Positions 1 through 8,694 of a stretch of DNA of 17,499 nucleotides are shown in pieces. The translations under genes were made by a program, and so were the position numbers. Origin of the DNA: Mycobacterium sp. GTDB taxonomy: Bacteria; Actinomycetota; Actinomycetes; Mycobacteriales; Mycobacteriaceae. Numbering within the stretch: position 1 is the stretch's first letter; the number at the start of each line of letters is the position of its first letter. The notes beneath the pieces were generated by a model. That model was not told the origin of the DNA. It searched no databases and saw only the letters and a list, made by a program, of their open reading frames with translations. The stretch lies in NCBI GenBank assembly GCA_019246375.1, contig JAFAQO010000173.1, positions 1 to 17,499 on the forward strand, written 5' to 3'.

Positions 1-293
1 ACCGTGGGCGCCAGACTCACATCGAGAACGTTGTAGGTATTGGCGCCAATCGTTTCGGTGCCGCGACAGTACCGCACGGTCACCACGTCGTCGCGGTGGC
101 CGATGATGCCTTCGGTGAGCAAAAAGCCTTGTGCCAGTTCGAAATCCGAACCTGGTGTGCGCATGGTCACCGTGAGCGGACGGCCGTTGACCCGGATCTC
201 GAGCGGCTCCTCGACGGCCAGGGTTTCGGGCCGCGCTACCGCGGCGTTTGCGCTGAGGTGTTGTGCCGGCCGACGCGCCGTTACCCGACCCAT
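1..293 (-). CDS. fdhD: FdhD, formate dehydrogenase sulfurtransferase (5' part only)
   Basis: FdhD passes sulfur from a cysteine desulfurase to the molybdenum cofactor of formate dehydrogenase and is needed for FDH activity. Only the first 97 residues are present; the gene runs off the left edge of the window. The visible part contains [28 protein letters not shown] and LLTEGI, then [12 protein letters not shown], all characteristic of the N-terminal half of FdhD. The catalytic Cys loop lies beyond the edge. The ATG at 293-291 is preceded by GGAAGG about 10 nt upstream. It lies 32 bp after the stop of the NrfD-type gene on the same strand, so it is probably the last visible gene of the selA-selB-fdh unit. 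Its position fits a dedicated maturation factor for the upstream selenoenzyme. Identification is firm; length and C-terminus cannot be judged. Confidence 0.93.
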   Translation of the reverse strand, partial: MGRVTARRPAQHLSANAAVARPETLAVEEPLEIRVNGRPLTVTMRTPGSDFELAQGFLLTEGIIGHRDDVVTVRYCRGTETIGANTYNVLDVSLAPT

Positions 294-325
294 GCGTTGT
301 CAGCCTTCCAGTCGCTTCGCTCAGT

Positions 326-1384
326 CTAACCATCGGGGGAGCCGCCCATCACCCGCGCCGCGGCGGCGCGCAAACGTCGGGTGGCCGCCACCAACCGCGG
401 GAACTGCGGCCCGCGGTCGTCGCCGCGGGCGGGACGGCCGGCGTCGAGCCGGGTTCGCTGCGGTACCACGACGTACTTGGGGTCGCGCGTGGACTCCACC
501 CCGGCCTCGAACACGCCGAACCGCTGCAGCGCGCTGCCGGCGAGCAGTGCCAGCCCGCACGCGGCGGCCGCCGCCCGGCTACGGCGTGCTACCACTGTGC
601 CCAGCGCCCCGCCGACCGTCAGGTACTCCGCCCACATATGCAGCCGGTGCGACTTCCCGGTCGTGTACGCCTCGGCCACCAGGCCGAGCCGCTGCTCGAG
701 CAGCCGAGCCGCTGCGACCTCCAGCCCAGCGCCCACGACGGCCAGCCGCCGGGCCGGACCAGCCTCGCCGACCGGGCTCAGCAGCATGCCCAGCCCGCCG
801 CCGCTGGCCGCAGCCGAGCCGGTGAACACGAACGGAAGATAGGGGTGCGCCTCCCGCCACGCCGGGACAGCGGTCTGCGACAGCAGCACCGCGGTATAGG
901 ACGCGACCCCCGGGGCGACGGCCGCCGCCCACAGCCCCGCCGGCCGTGCCGAGGCGCCCAGCAGCTTCCCCGGCCAGGAGCGCCGCAACACCCTGGGCAT
1001 CAGCTCCGCAACCCCGGCCAGCCCGGCGCCCGGTCCGTACGCGACGAGGATCCACGTGCCGACACTCATCGGCGAACTCGGCTTCGCCACCCGCAGCATG
1101 TGGTGGAACCGCTCCGGGCGGCCCAGGTCCGCGACCAGGAAATACATGCTTGCCAAGATGCCGGCCAACGCTCCGATCCTGCTCCCCCGGCGCAGCGCCG
1201 GCCGACCAGTCAGGTCTGCTCCGGCGGCCACCAGCGCCGACCCCGCCGACAGGCCCCCGGTGAACAGGTACGCCGGAACCTTCCACTCCCACACCGGCTG
1301 CTTGAGCACCGCACGCCCGTAGTAGGACCGGAAGTCCGCCCGCGGCACCGCGAGCTGCTCCCGAAGAGCCCCGCCGCGCGTCAT
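326..1384 (-). CDS. nrfD: NrfD/PsrC-type membrane subunit of formate dehydrogenase
   Basis: This 352-residue hydrophobic protein is the likely quinone-reactive membrane anchor of the formate dehydrogenase. NrfD-family subunits take electrons from a partner 4Fe-4S protein and reduce (mena)quinone. About eight hydrophobic segments can be read, starting with VWEWKVPAYLFTGG near residue 31 and ending with a helix around residue 280. The N-terminal VPAYLFTGGLSAGSAL resembles the first NrfD helix, and a charged tail of about 60 residues follows the last helix. The ATG at 1384-1382 overlaps the stop of the iron-sulfur gene in an ATGA arrangement, which implies translational coupling and decides the start over an in-frame ATG at 1459. 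The preceding GGGGACGG can serve as ribosome binding site. It replaces the cytochrome b subunit (FdnI) of the E. coli enzyme. Family call is solid; the electron acceptor is inferred. Confidence 0.88.
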   Translation of the reverse strand: MTRGGALREQLAVPRADFRSYYGRAVLKQPVWEWKVPAYLFTGGLSAGSALVAAGADLTGRPALRRGSRIGALAGILASMYFLVADLGRPERFHHMLRVAKPSSPMSVGTWILVAYGPGAGLAGVAELMPRVLRRSWPGKLLGASARPAGLWAAAVAPGVASYTAVLLSQTAVPAWREAHPYLPFVFTGSAAASGGGLGMLLSPVGEAGPARRLAVVGAGLEVAAARLLEQRLGLVAEAYTTGKSHRLHMWAEYLTVGGALGTVVARRSRAAAAACGLALLAGSALQRFGVFEAGVESTRDPKYVVVPQRTRLDAGRPARGDDRGPQFPRLVAATRRLRAAAARVMGGSPDG

Positions 1385-2280
1385 CGCCGTCCCCGCCCCA
1401 TAAACGCCGACACCGCCGCGGCGACGAACACCGACGCCGCCATCCCGGCGTACTTCCACATCGACGGCGCATCCCGCGTCGGCACCACCGGGTCCGGCGG
1501 CAACCCATAGACCTCGGGCTCGTCCAGAAGCAGGAAGAACGCGCCGTCGCCACCCACCCCGTCGTTCGGGTCATGGCCGTAGAGCCGCGCCTCGGGCACC
1601 CCCCGCTCGTGCAACTCCTCGACGCGGCGGGCGGCGCGCTCACGCAACTCATCGAGCGGCCCGAACTGGATGGAGTCGGTGGGGCATGCCTTCGCGCACG
1701 CCGGTTCGAGCCCGTCGTGCAACCGGTCGTAGCACAGCGTGCACTTCCACGCCCGCCCGTCACCCTCACGCCGGTCGATCACCCCGTACGGGCAGCCCGA
1801 GACGCAATAGCCACATCCATTGCAGATGTCGGGCTGTACGACGACGGTGCCGAACTCGGTGCGGAACAACGCGCCCGTCGGGCACACGTCCAGACACCCC
1901 GCATGGGTGCAGTGCTTGCAAACGTCGGAGCTCATCAGCCAACGGAAAGCGGTGCGAGTTTCCGCTCCGCTGCCCTCGCCCGGGCGCTCAAACTTCGGCA
2001 TCCCGAGGTCCACCCGTGTGGTGTCGGGCTGGGCCTGCTCGATGAACGCGACGTGCCGCCAGGTGTTGGCGCCCAGCATGCCGGTGTTGTCGAAGGACAT
2101 CCCCAGCAGGTTGAAGCCGTCGTCGGGCACCTGGTTCCACTCCTTGCAGGCCACCTCGCAGGCCTTGCAGCCGATGCACACCGAGGTGTCGGTGAAAAAC
2201 CCGAGCCGCGGCGGGTGGTCGGAGTAGCCGGCGTTGCCGGCGGGATCCTCTAGCGGCCCATACAGATTGTTGTTAGTCAC
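1381..2280 (-). CDS. fdhB: Formate dehydrogenase iron-sulfur (beta) subunit, four 4Fe-4S clusters
   Basis: A 299-residue ferredoxin-like subunit that carries electrons from the catalytic subunit to the membrane subunit. Sixteen cysteines fall in four clusters: C35/38/41/45 (CIGCKACEVAC), C121/124/129/133, C153/156/159/163 (CNGCGYCVSGC) and C180/183/195/199. This is the FdnH/FdoH/HybA pattern. One hydrophobic helix close to the C-terminus (about residues 275-294, ending in MGRGRR) matches the single anchor of FdnH. No signal peptide is present. The start is GTG at 2280-2278, overlapping the stop of the catalytic subunit as GTGA, with GGAGG about 8 nt upstream. The gene ends in an ATGA overlap with the nrfD-type gene. 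These overlaps indicate coupled translation of the three subunits. Confidence 0.93.
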   Translation of the reverse strand: MTNNNLYGPLEDPAGNAGYSDHPPRLGFFTDTSVCIGCKACEVACKEWNQVPDDGFNLLGMSFDNTGMLGANTWRHVAFIEQAQPDTTRVDLGMPKFERPGEGSGAETRTAFRWLMSSDVCKHCTHAGCLDVCPTGALFRTEFGTVVVQPDICNGCGYCVSGCPYGVIDRREGDGRAWKCTLCYDRLHDGLEPACAKACPTDSIQFGPLDELRERAARRVEELHERGVPEARLYGHDPNDGVGGDGAFFLLLDEPEVYGLPPDPVVPTRDAPSMWKYAGMAASVFVAAAVSAFMGRGRR

Positions 2281-5200
2281 GGCTGCGCCTCCGGCTCACT
2301 GTGCGTGGTCTCGTCGGGCCCGGTGGTGTCCACGTGAGTGCCCGTCGCCGCGGTGATGCCCGCGCGGCGTCGGTAGTCGGCGACGTAGTCGAGCAGCGCC
2401 GGTCCACGCGGCCGCCGCCCCGGCCGCACGTCACAGGTGGCGACCTTGCTCTCCTGGATGAACACGTTGGGGTCGACGACCACTCCCAGCAGATCGTTCA
2501 CCACGTCACCGTCGACGAGTCCGGCCTGGCCCCAGTGGTAAGGCATCCAAACCTGGTGCACGACACGATTTTCGATGCGCAGTGGCTTCATGCGGTCGGT
2601 CACCAACACTCGCGCGTCCACCGCGGTGCGGCTGGTGATCACGTGTGCCCACTCCATATGCGCCAGCCCACGCAGATCCGCCAACTCCGGCGAGACCTCC
2701 ACGAACAGCGCCGGCTGCAACTCCGCCAGATAGGGCAGCTGGCGGCTCATCCCGCCGGCCGTGTGGTGCTCGGTGAGCCGGGCCGCGGTGAACACGAACG
2801 GGAACACCTCGCCGTGCGCCTCCGGCGGTGACGGGTTCGACGGGTTGTCCGGGCGGCCGTAGACGATCCGCGTCGGGTTGCCCTGCTGCGCATACAGCGC
2901 GTTGCGCACCGGGGACTCGTGCGGCTCGTAGTGCGTCGGCAGTGGACCGTCTACCAGGCCGTTGGGTGCAAACAGCCAAGCCTTGCCGTCGGCCTGCATG
3001 ACGAACGGATCGTCGCCGCGCAACGCCTCGACACCCACGGCGCCTTCGGGCGGCCGGTAGTCCGGCGGCTTGGTTTTCTCGAAGTCGGGGATGTCGTGGC
3101 CAGTCCACTCGCTCTTCTCCGGGTCCCACCAGATGAGCTTCTTGCGCTCGCTCCATGGCCGACCCTGCGGATCGGCCGACGCGCGGTTGTAGAGCACCCG
3201 CCGGTTCATCGGCCAGGTCCAGCCCCACTCGGATTCGTAGGGCCCCTGCTCTTCGTGCGGTTTGCGCCGAGCTGCCTGGTTCACCTCGTCGGCGTACACG
3301 CCGCTGTAGATCCAGCAGCCGCAAGCGGTGCTGCCGTCGGCCTTCAGGCTGGTGTAGCCGTCGACCGTACGTCCGGTCGCCACGTCGATGCCGTTGATGT
3401 GCCGCAGCACGTCCGCGCCGGACGGCTCGTCACCGTCGGTCGCATAGTCCCAGGCCAGTTCGAGCAACGGCCGGTCGCGCTCGTCGGTCGAACCGGCCAG
3501 CTTCTCGCGCAGCCGCCGGCCCAAATGGTAGAAGAACCACAGCTCCGAGCGGGCGTCGCCGGGCGGATCGACGGCCTTCTCGCGCCACTGCAGCATCCGC
3601 TGCGTCTGGGTGAACGTGCCGGCCTTTTCCACATGCGACGCTGCCGGGAAGAAGACCACCTCCGTCCGGCAGATTTCCGGGGTGATCTCGCCGGTCTCGA
3701 TTTCCGGGGCGTCCTTCCAAAACGTGGCACTTTCGATCAGCACCAGGTCGCGCACCACCAGCCAGTCGAGGTTGGCCATGCCCAGCCGCTGCAGGCGTCC
3801 GTGAGCTGACCCCACGGCCGGGTTTTGGCCGAGCAGGAAATAACCGGACACCTTGCCGTCGACCATGTCCATGACCGTGCGATAGGTGCCGTGGTCGCCG
3901 CTGACCCTTGGCAGGTAGTCGAAGCAGTAGTCGTTGTCCGCGGTGGCGTTGTGGCCCCAGTACTCCTTGAGCAGCGAAACCATGTACGCGTCCGCGTTGT
4001 GCCAGAAGCCCTTCTGATCCTGGCTTCTGACCCGGTCGAGGTAGTCGGAGAGGGTGGCCTGGCCCGCGCGCGGCATCGCAAGGTAGCCGGGCAGCAGGTC
4101 GAACAGCGTCGGCACGTCCGTGGAGCCCTGGATGCTCGCGTGTCCGCGCATCGCGAAGACTCCGCCGCCCGGCCGGCCGATGTTGCCCAACAACAATTGG
4201 ATGATCGCCCCGGCGCGGATGAACTGAGCCCCCATCGAGTGCTGGGTCCACCCCACGCTGTACACCAGTGCCGCCGTGCGCTCGCGCCCGGAGTTCTGCG
4301 TCCACGCGTGCGCGACCTGCAGGAAGTGCTCGGCCGGCACGCCGCACACCCGCTCCACCATCTCCGGGGTGTAGCGGGCGTAGTGCCGCTTGAGGATCTG
4401 GTAGACGCAGCGCGGATGCTGCAGCGTCGGGTCGGCCGGGATGTCGCCGGAGGCTCCCTCCACCGCGACCCCGCCGGATCCCAGCTGATTCGGGGCGGCC
4501 TGTTCTTTGGCGGCTGTGCCGCCGCGGCCGCCGGGATGAGTCGACTCGTAATGCCAGGTCAAGGGATCGTAGGAGGCGGTCTGGTGGTCGTAGCCGCTGA
4601 ACAGCCCGTCGAGATCCTCGGTGTCCTGGTAACCCTCGTCGACGAGGAACGAGGCGTTGGTGTAGGCGACGACATACTCCCGGAAGTCCAGCTCATTGGA
4701 CAGGATGTAGTTGATCACCCCGCCGAGGAACGCGATGTCACTGCCCGCGCGCAGCGCCACGTGCCGGTCGGCGACCGCGCTGGTGCGGGTGAACCGCGGG
4801 TCGATGTGCACCACCGGGACGCCCCGCGCCTTGGCTTCCATCACCCATTGGAACCCGACGGGATGGGCCTCGGCCATGTTCGAGCCCATGATGACGATGA
4901 AGTCCGAGTTGACCAGGTCTTGCTGGTAGTCCGTCGCTCCGCCGCGACCGAAGGAGGCTCCCAGACCGGGAACCGTGGCGGAGTGTCAAATACGGGCCTG
5001 GTTCTCGATCTGCAGCGCGCCCAACGCGGTGAAGAGCTTCTTGATCAGGTAGTTCTCTTCGTTGTCCAGCGTCGCGCCGCCGAGACTGGCGATCCCCATG
5101 GTGCGGCGCAGCGTGTTGCGGTCGGCGTCGAAGTCCTGCCAGCCCTTGCGACGGGCGTCGAGCACCCGGTCGGCGACCATGTCCATGGCGGTGTCGAGGT

Positions 5201-5555
5201 CAAGCTCCTGCCACTCGGTGGCGTTGGGCGCGCGGTAACGCACCTTGGTTTCGCGCTGGGGCCCGGTGACCAGTTGCTTGCTTGCAGATCCTTTGGGGCA
5301 CAACCGTCCCCGGGAGATTGGGCTGTCCGGGTTGCCCTCGATCTGGACGACCTGCCCGTCTTTGACGTACACCTTCTGTGCGCAGCCGACCGCACAGAAC
5401 GGACAGACGGAGTGAGCGACGTGGTCGGCGGAGGCGGTGCGGGGCGTGAGTCCCGCAGAGCGGGCGGACTGGGCGGCCTTACCGCGACCCAGTGCGTCGG
5501 CACCGGTCAGCTGTCGGTAGACCGGCCACGACTGGATCAATTTCCCGATATCCAT
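2277..5555 (-). CDS. fdh: Selenocysteine-containing formate dehydrogenase, catalytic subunit
   Basis: Oxidises formate to CO2 at a molybdopterin (bis-MGD) centre. The frame opened at 5555 meets TGA at 4988-4986 and continues in the same frame to 2277; read through as Sec this gives 1092 residues, a normal size for FdnG/FdoG-type subunits. The N-terminal 4Fe-4S motif is C51/C54/C58 (CPFCAVGC) with C86 in RLCPKG. Sec is residue 190, in NQARI-U-HSATV, the position of the active-site Sec/Cys of this family and followed by the conserved His. GLGASFGRGGATD and the molybdopterin segment NSDFIVIMGSNMAEAHP follow. The C-terminal dinucleotide-binding domain includes PYHWGQAGLVDGD and VFIQESKVATCDV. The ATG at 5555 has GGAGGG about 7 nt upstream and lies 49 bp after selB. 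There is no twin-arginine signal at the N-terminus or in the sequence just upstream. Automated callers will split it into two ORFs or call it a pseudogene. Confidence 0.96.
4937..4988 (-). promoter_or_regulatory. Bacterial SECIS element with the UGA Sec codon
   Basis: UGA (4988-4986) is followed by a hairpin whose apical part is GGUUCCC (4974-4968), loop GGUCU (4967-4963) and GGGAGCC (4962-4956). The seven stem pairs are perfect apart from one G-U. An outer arm CUCCGCC (4983-4977) can pair fully with GGCGGAG (4943-4937). The GGUCU loop is the SelB-recognition loop of E. coli fdhF and fdnG SECIS elements. It begins 18 nt after the UGA, which is the spacing I recall for fdhF. With selB, selA and selC adjacent, this codon is recoded as Sec rather than read as stop. 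Confidence 0.93.
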
Positions 5556-5604
5556 GTGCTTGCCCTCCGTCCAGTGCGATGGCGGCTACCCGGCCGTCTT
5601 CTGA

Positions 5605-7299
5605 TCAAACCACTGAGCGTGTGTCGTCGCTGCCGCGCCGGGTGATCTGCCGCGCGTCGAGCTGCTCCAGCAACGGCACGGCGACGCGGCGGGTGGTGCC
5701 CAGCGCGCGCCGGGCCTGGCTGACGGTGAACGGCTGCGGCAGCCTCGCGAGGATCGCGGCCGCGCGGTCGAACGCGTCGGCACCGAGCACAACCCCTTCG
5801 GCGATCCGGGTCAACCGGCCGGCCCGCGCCGCCGCGGCGAGCTCGCGGACGCCTAGCTTGAGCTCGGCCAGCTCGTCGGCCTCCGGCGCGCGAAACGGTT
5901 CGGCGGCGAGCCACTCCTCCACCGTGCGCACCGCCTTGTCGACCCGTGGGGGCAGCCTCGCACCGGGTGGCCGGACCAGCCCGTCGACCACCTCGAGGCC
6001 GGTGCCGTCGAGCAGCTTGGGCACCAGCTCGGCGGCGGGCAGCCCGACCTGCTGCCGCAACGTCTCCAGCGGCATCCCCGCCGCGATGTCGTGCTCATCG
6101 GCCCAGCGCCGCACCGTCGCGACCATGTGTTCGCGCCGGCCAGCCCACCACTGCGGGTCCACAACCCAGTCGCCTATCCGTTGACCAGTCGCCGGCAGAC
6201 CCATCGCGCGCAGCTGTTGCGCCCGGATGCAGTCAGGCGGGCGGATGCGCCCGGTCGCCAGCTGATGCGCCCGGACCCGCGCGGCGCCACGGCCACGCAG
6301 CCGCGGAGGCCGCACGTCGAGCACCTCGATCCCGGCGGCGATCCGATGCTCGCCCGGGTCGCGCAGCAACCCGGCGTCTCCCACACGCAACGGCAAGGGC
6401 CGGGTCAGCCGCAGCCGCGCCCCGGCCGTCCCGATTTGACGCACCTGCACCGGCACGGCCGCGGACCCGATGTGCAGCACGAGCTGGCGGTGCAGCTTGC
6501 CCGCTGACCGCAGGGCGACGTCGACCTCCACGGTGTCCAGCCACGCGCCCGGAGTCCGAACGGCATCGCCGCGACCGATCTGCTGCCGGTTCACGCCGCG
6601 CAGGTTCACCGCGACGCGTGCCACCGCACCGACTTCGGTCCGTTCCCGGCCCAGCGACTGCAGGCCGCGGACGGTGACCCGCCGCCCGGCGTGCTCGAGT
6701 TCATCGCCCACCCGGATCGTGCCGGCGGCCAGCGTCCCGGTGATGACGGTGCCGGCCCCGCGGACGGTGAAACTGCGGTCGACCCACAGCCGCAGGTCGG
6801 CGTCGCGGTCCGGCTGCGGCAGCCGGTCGGTCAACGTCAGCAGCTCCGCGCGTACCTGATCCAGGTCGGTGCTGAGCGCGACCGGCGAGTCGGCGAGCGT
6901 GGTGGCGGCGAACCGGTCGCGCGCCTGCTCGACGGCGGGCCCGGGATCGGCGAGGTCGGCCTTACTGATCACCAGCAGCGCGTGCCGAACCCCGAGCGCG
7001 GCCAGGGCGGCGAGATGCTCCTCCGACTGCGGCATCCAGCCCTCGGTGGCGGCCACCACGAACATCGCCGCCGGCACCGGCCCCACTCCGGCCAGCATGT
7101 TGGCGACGAATCGTTCGTGGCCCGGCACGTCGACGAACGCGAGCTGACGCCCGGCGAGCTCAGTCCAGGCGAACCCGAGCTCGATCGTCAGGCCCCGGCG
7201 CTGTTCTTCGGCCAACCGGTCGGGCCACATGCCGGTGAGCCGGTGCACGAGGGTCGACTTGCCGTGGTCGACGTGCCCGGCGGTGGCTATGACGAACAT
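5605..7299 (-). CDS. selB: Selenocysteine-specific elongation factor SelB
   Basis: SelB is the EF-Tu-like GTPase that delivers Sec-tRNA-Sec to ribosomes paused at a UGA followed by a SECIS. The 564-residue protein starts with a GTPase domain: P-loop GHVDHGKS (8-15), switch threonine in RGLTIELGF (T38), DVPGHERF (57-64) and SKAD (112-115). EF-Tu-like beta-barrel domains follow (for example VRGAGTVITGT near 200). The C-terminal third is rich in short Arg/Leu/Ala helices, consistent with the winged-helix domains that bind the SECIS. The start ATG at 7299-7297 sits immediately before the GTPase fold and overlaps selA by 13 bp; an in-frame GTG further upstream would add an unconserved Gly/Ala tail. 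The stop lies 49 bp before fdh. A role in decoding the UGA in that next gene is the obvious inference. Confidence 0.95.
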   Translation of the reverse strand: MFVIATAGHVDHGKSTLVHRLTGMWPDRLAEEQRRGLTIELGFAWTELAGRQLAFVDVPGHERFVANMLAGVGPVPAAMFVVAATEGWMPQSEEHLAALAALGVRHALLVISKADLADPGPAVEQARDRFAATTLADSPVALSTDLDQVRAELLTLTDRLPQPDRDADLRLWVDRSFTVRGAGTVITGTLAAGTIRVGDELEHAGRRVTVRGLQSLGRERTEVGAVARVAVNLRGVNRQQIGRGDAVRTPGAWLDTVEVDVALRSAGKLHRQLVLHIGSAAVPVQVRQIGTAGARLRLTRPLPLRVGDAGLLRDPGEHRIAAGIEVLDVRPPRLRGRGAARVRAHQLATGRIRPPDCIRAQQLRAMGLPATGQRIGDWVVDPQWWAGRREHMVATVRRWADEHDIAAGMPLETLRQQVGLPAAELVPKLLDGTGLEVVDGLVRPPGARLPPRVDKAVRTVEEWLAAEPFRAPEADELAELKLGVRELAAAARAGRLTRIAEGVVLGADAFDRAAAILARLPQPFTVSQARRALGTTRRVAVPLLEQLDARQITRRGSDDTRSVV

Positions 7300-8567
7300 G
7301 CCCGCACCGCCATCACCAGCAGCTCGTCCTCCTCCGGCGCCACCGTGCGCAGATCCAGCAGGCACCGGCCGGCCTCCAAGCGCCCAACGACCGGCGGGCT
7401 GCCGACCCGCAGCGCAGCGGCATACGACTCGGGCAGGCTCACGCCGGCGCTGGGGAGTTCCACGCCCGGTGCCCCGCCGCCGCCCACAGCCGCGACGCAG
7501 TCGACCGGTCGGGCCTCGGGCAGCTGCGCGGCGAGCCGTTCCGCGCGGGCGCGAAGCCGCGTTACGTCGGCGGCCAGCGCTTGGGCCACCGGCGGCGGTG
7601 GGCCCACCACGGTCGCTTCCAGCGCGGCGAGGGTGAGTTTGTCCACCCGCAGGGCACGCGCCGCCGGATGCCGGCGCAACCGCTCGATCAGCTGTGCGTC
7701 ACCGAACAGTAGGCCGGCCTGCGGGCCGCCGAGCAGCTTGTCGCCGCTCGCCGTAACCAGGTCCGCGCCGTCCCGCAGCGTCGACGTCGCGTCGGGCTCA
7801 TCGGGCAGCACAGGATGCGGCGCCAACAGGCCGGAGCCGATGTCGACCACCAGCGGGACATCGAGCTGCGCCAGCTCGGCGACGCCGACCGCTGAGGTGA
7901 ACCCAGTGACGTGGAAATTCGACGGGTGGACCTTGAGCACAAAGCCGGTATCCGGCCCGATCGCGTCGGCGTAGTCGCGCAGGCTGGTGCGGTTGGTGGT
8001 GCCGACTTCGCGGAGCCGGGAGCCGGTGGACCCCAGCAGCTCGGGAATCCGGAATCCGTCGCCGATCTCGACAAGCTCGCCGCGGCTGAGCACAATCTCC
8101 TTGCCCGGAGCCAAGGTGAGCGCAGTCAGCAGCAGCGCGGCGGCGTTGTTGTTGACCACATGCACACCGCCCGCGACGGGCACCGCCCGGGCCAGCGCCG
8201 TCAGCACGCCGCGGCCCCGGCGGGCCCGGCGACCGGTCACCAGGTCGAACTCGACATCCGTTGCCCGGCCGGCGGTCACCACGGCGTCGAGCGCGGCGCG
8301 GGACAGCGGCGCCCGGCCCAGGTTCGTGTGCACGACGACGCCGGTGGCGTTGACGACCGGCCGCAGGCTCGCTGCGGTGGCCGGGAGTGCGGCGATGGCG
8401 TGCTCGACGACCTGCTCCGGCTCGATCTCGCCGTCGCGCGCTCGCTGCTGAGCGGCGGCGATCACCGATTTGACCAGCGTTCGGCCCAGCACCCGCCCGG
8501 CCTCAGCGAGGCGGGGGTCGGCGAGCAGCACGTCGGTGCGGGGCACGCGGCGCCGCGGGTCACCCAT
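7287..8567 (-). CDS. selA: L-seryl-tRNA(Sec) selenium transferase SelA
   Basis: SelA is the PLP-dependent enzyme that converts Ser-tRNA-Sec to Sec-tRNA-Sec using selenophosphate. The 426-residue product carries NATGVVVHTNLGRAPLS (from about residue 73), VVNNNAAALLL (from about 137), VLSRGELVEIGDGFRIP, VGTTNRT and the PLP-lysine motif SGDKLLGGPQAG (Lys277), all diagnostic. I chose ATG at 8567; a GTG at 8585 would leave only 2 nt after the tRNA gene and no room for a ribosome binding site. The Shine-Dalgarno of the ATG is itself weak (CCCCGGAT). The gene follows selC on the same strand, so tRNA and synthase are probably on one transcript and separated by processing. Its 3' end overlaps selB by 13 bp. 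Confidence 0.95.
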   Translation of the reverse strand: MGDPRRRVPRTDVLLADPRLAEAGRVLGRTLVKSVIAAAQQRARDGEIEPEQVVEHAIAALPATAASLRPVVNATGVVVHTNLGRAPLSRAALDAVVTAGRATDVEFDLVTGRRARRGRGVLTALARAVPVAGGVHVVNNNAAALLLTALTLAPGKEIVLSRGELVEIGDGFRIPELLGSTGSRLREVGTTNRTSLRDYADAIGPDTGFVLKVHPSNFHVTGFTSAVGVAELAQLDVPLVVDIGSGLLAPHPVLPDEPDATSTLRDGADLVTASGDKLLGGPQAGLLFGDAQLIERLRRHPAARALRVDKLTLAALEATVVGPPPPVAQALAADVTRLRARAERLAAQLPEARPVDCVAAVGGGGAPGVELPSAGVSLPESYAAALRVGSPPVVGRLEAGRCLLDLRTVAPEEDELLVMAVRACSS

Positions 8568-8587
8568 GTCAGATCCGGGGAGCACGG

Positions 8588-8679
8588 CGGAGGCGGACGG
8601 GAATCGAACCCGCCAGCGACAGCAGCTGCCGCTCGACGATTTTGAAGACCGTGCCGGTCACCAGACCGGATACGCCTCC
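8588..8679 (-). tRNA. selC: tRNA-Sec (anticodon TCA)
   Basis: The minus strand folds into a selenocysteine tRNA. The acceptor is GGAGGCG pairing with CGCCTCC. The long D stem CCGGTC/GACCGG has six pairs closing a 4-nt TGGT loop. The anticodon arm is ACGGT-CTTCAAA-ATCGT with TCA at 8645-8643. The variable arm AGCGGCAG/CTGTCGCT has eight pairs around a CTG loop. The T arm is GCGGG-TTCGATT-CCCGT. Acceptor plus T stem give the 13-pair stack typical of bacterial tRNA-Sec. The 6-bp D stem, large variable arm and UCA anticodon together exclude tRNA-Ser or tRNA-Trp. Discriminator G is followed by CCG, so the CCA end is not encoded and must be added. selA begins 20 nt downstream. Confidence 0.97.
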
Positions 8680-8694
8680 CTGGGACATGGCGAC

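Noticed and set aside
4983..4991. fdh as a nonsense-mutated pseudogene
   Set aside because: The stop is UGA at the precise Sec site, followed by a SECIS, with selA, selB, selC and selD alongside; both halves are otherwise intact.
3825..5645. 606-codon plus-strand open frame opposite the formate dehydrogenase gene
   Set aside because: It is the antisense shadow of a GC-rich coding frame: Val/Arg/Gly/His-rich, no recognisable domain, no ribosome binding site, and opposite a gene with full domain support.
8385..8585. GTG at 8585 as the selA start
   Set aside because: It lies 2 nt beyond the end of the tRNA gene, leaving no room for a ribosome binding site; the ATG at 8567 is more likely.
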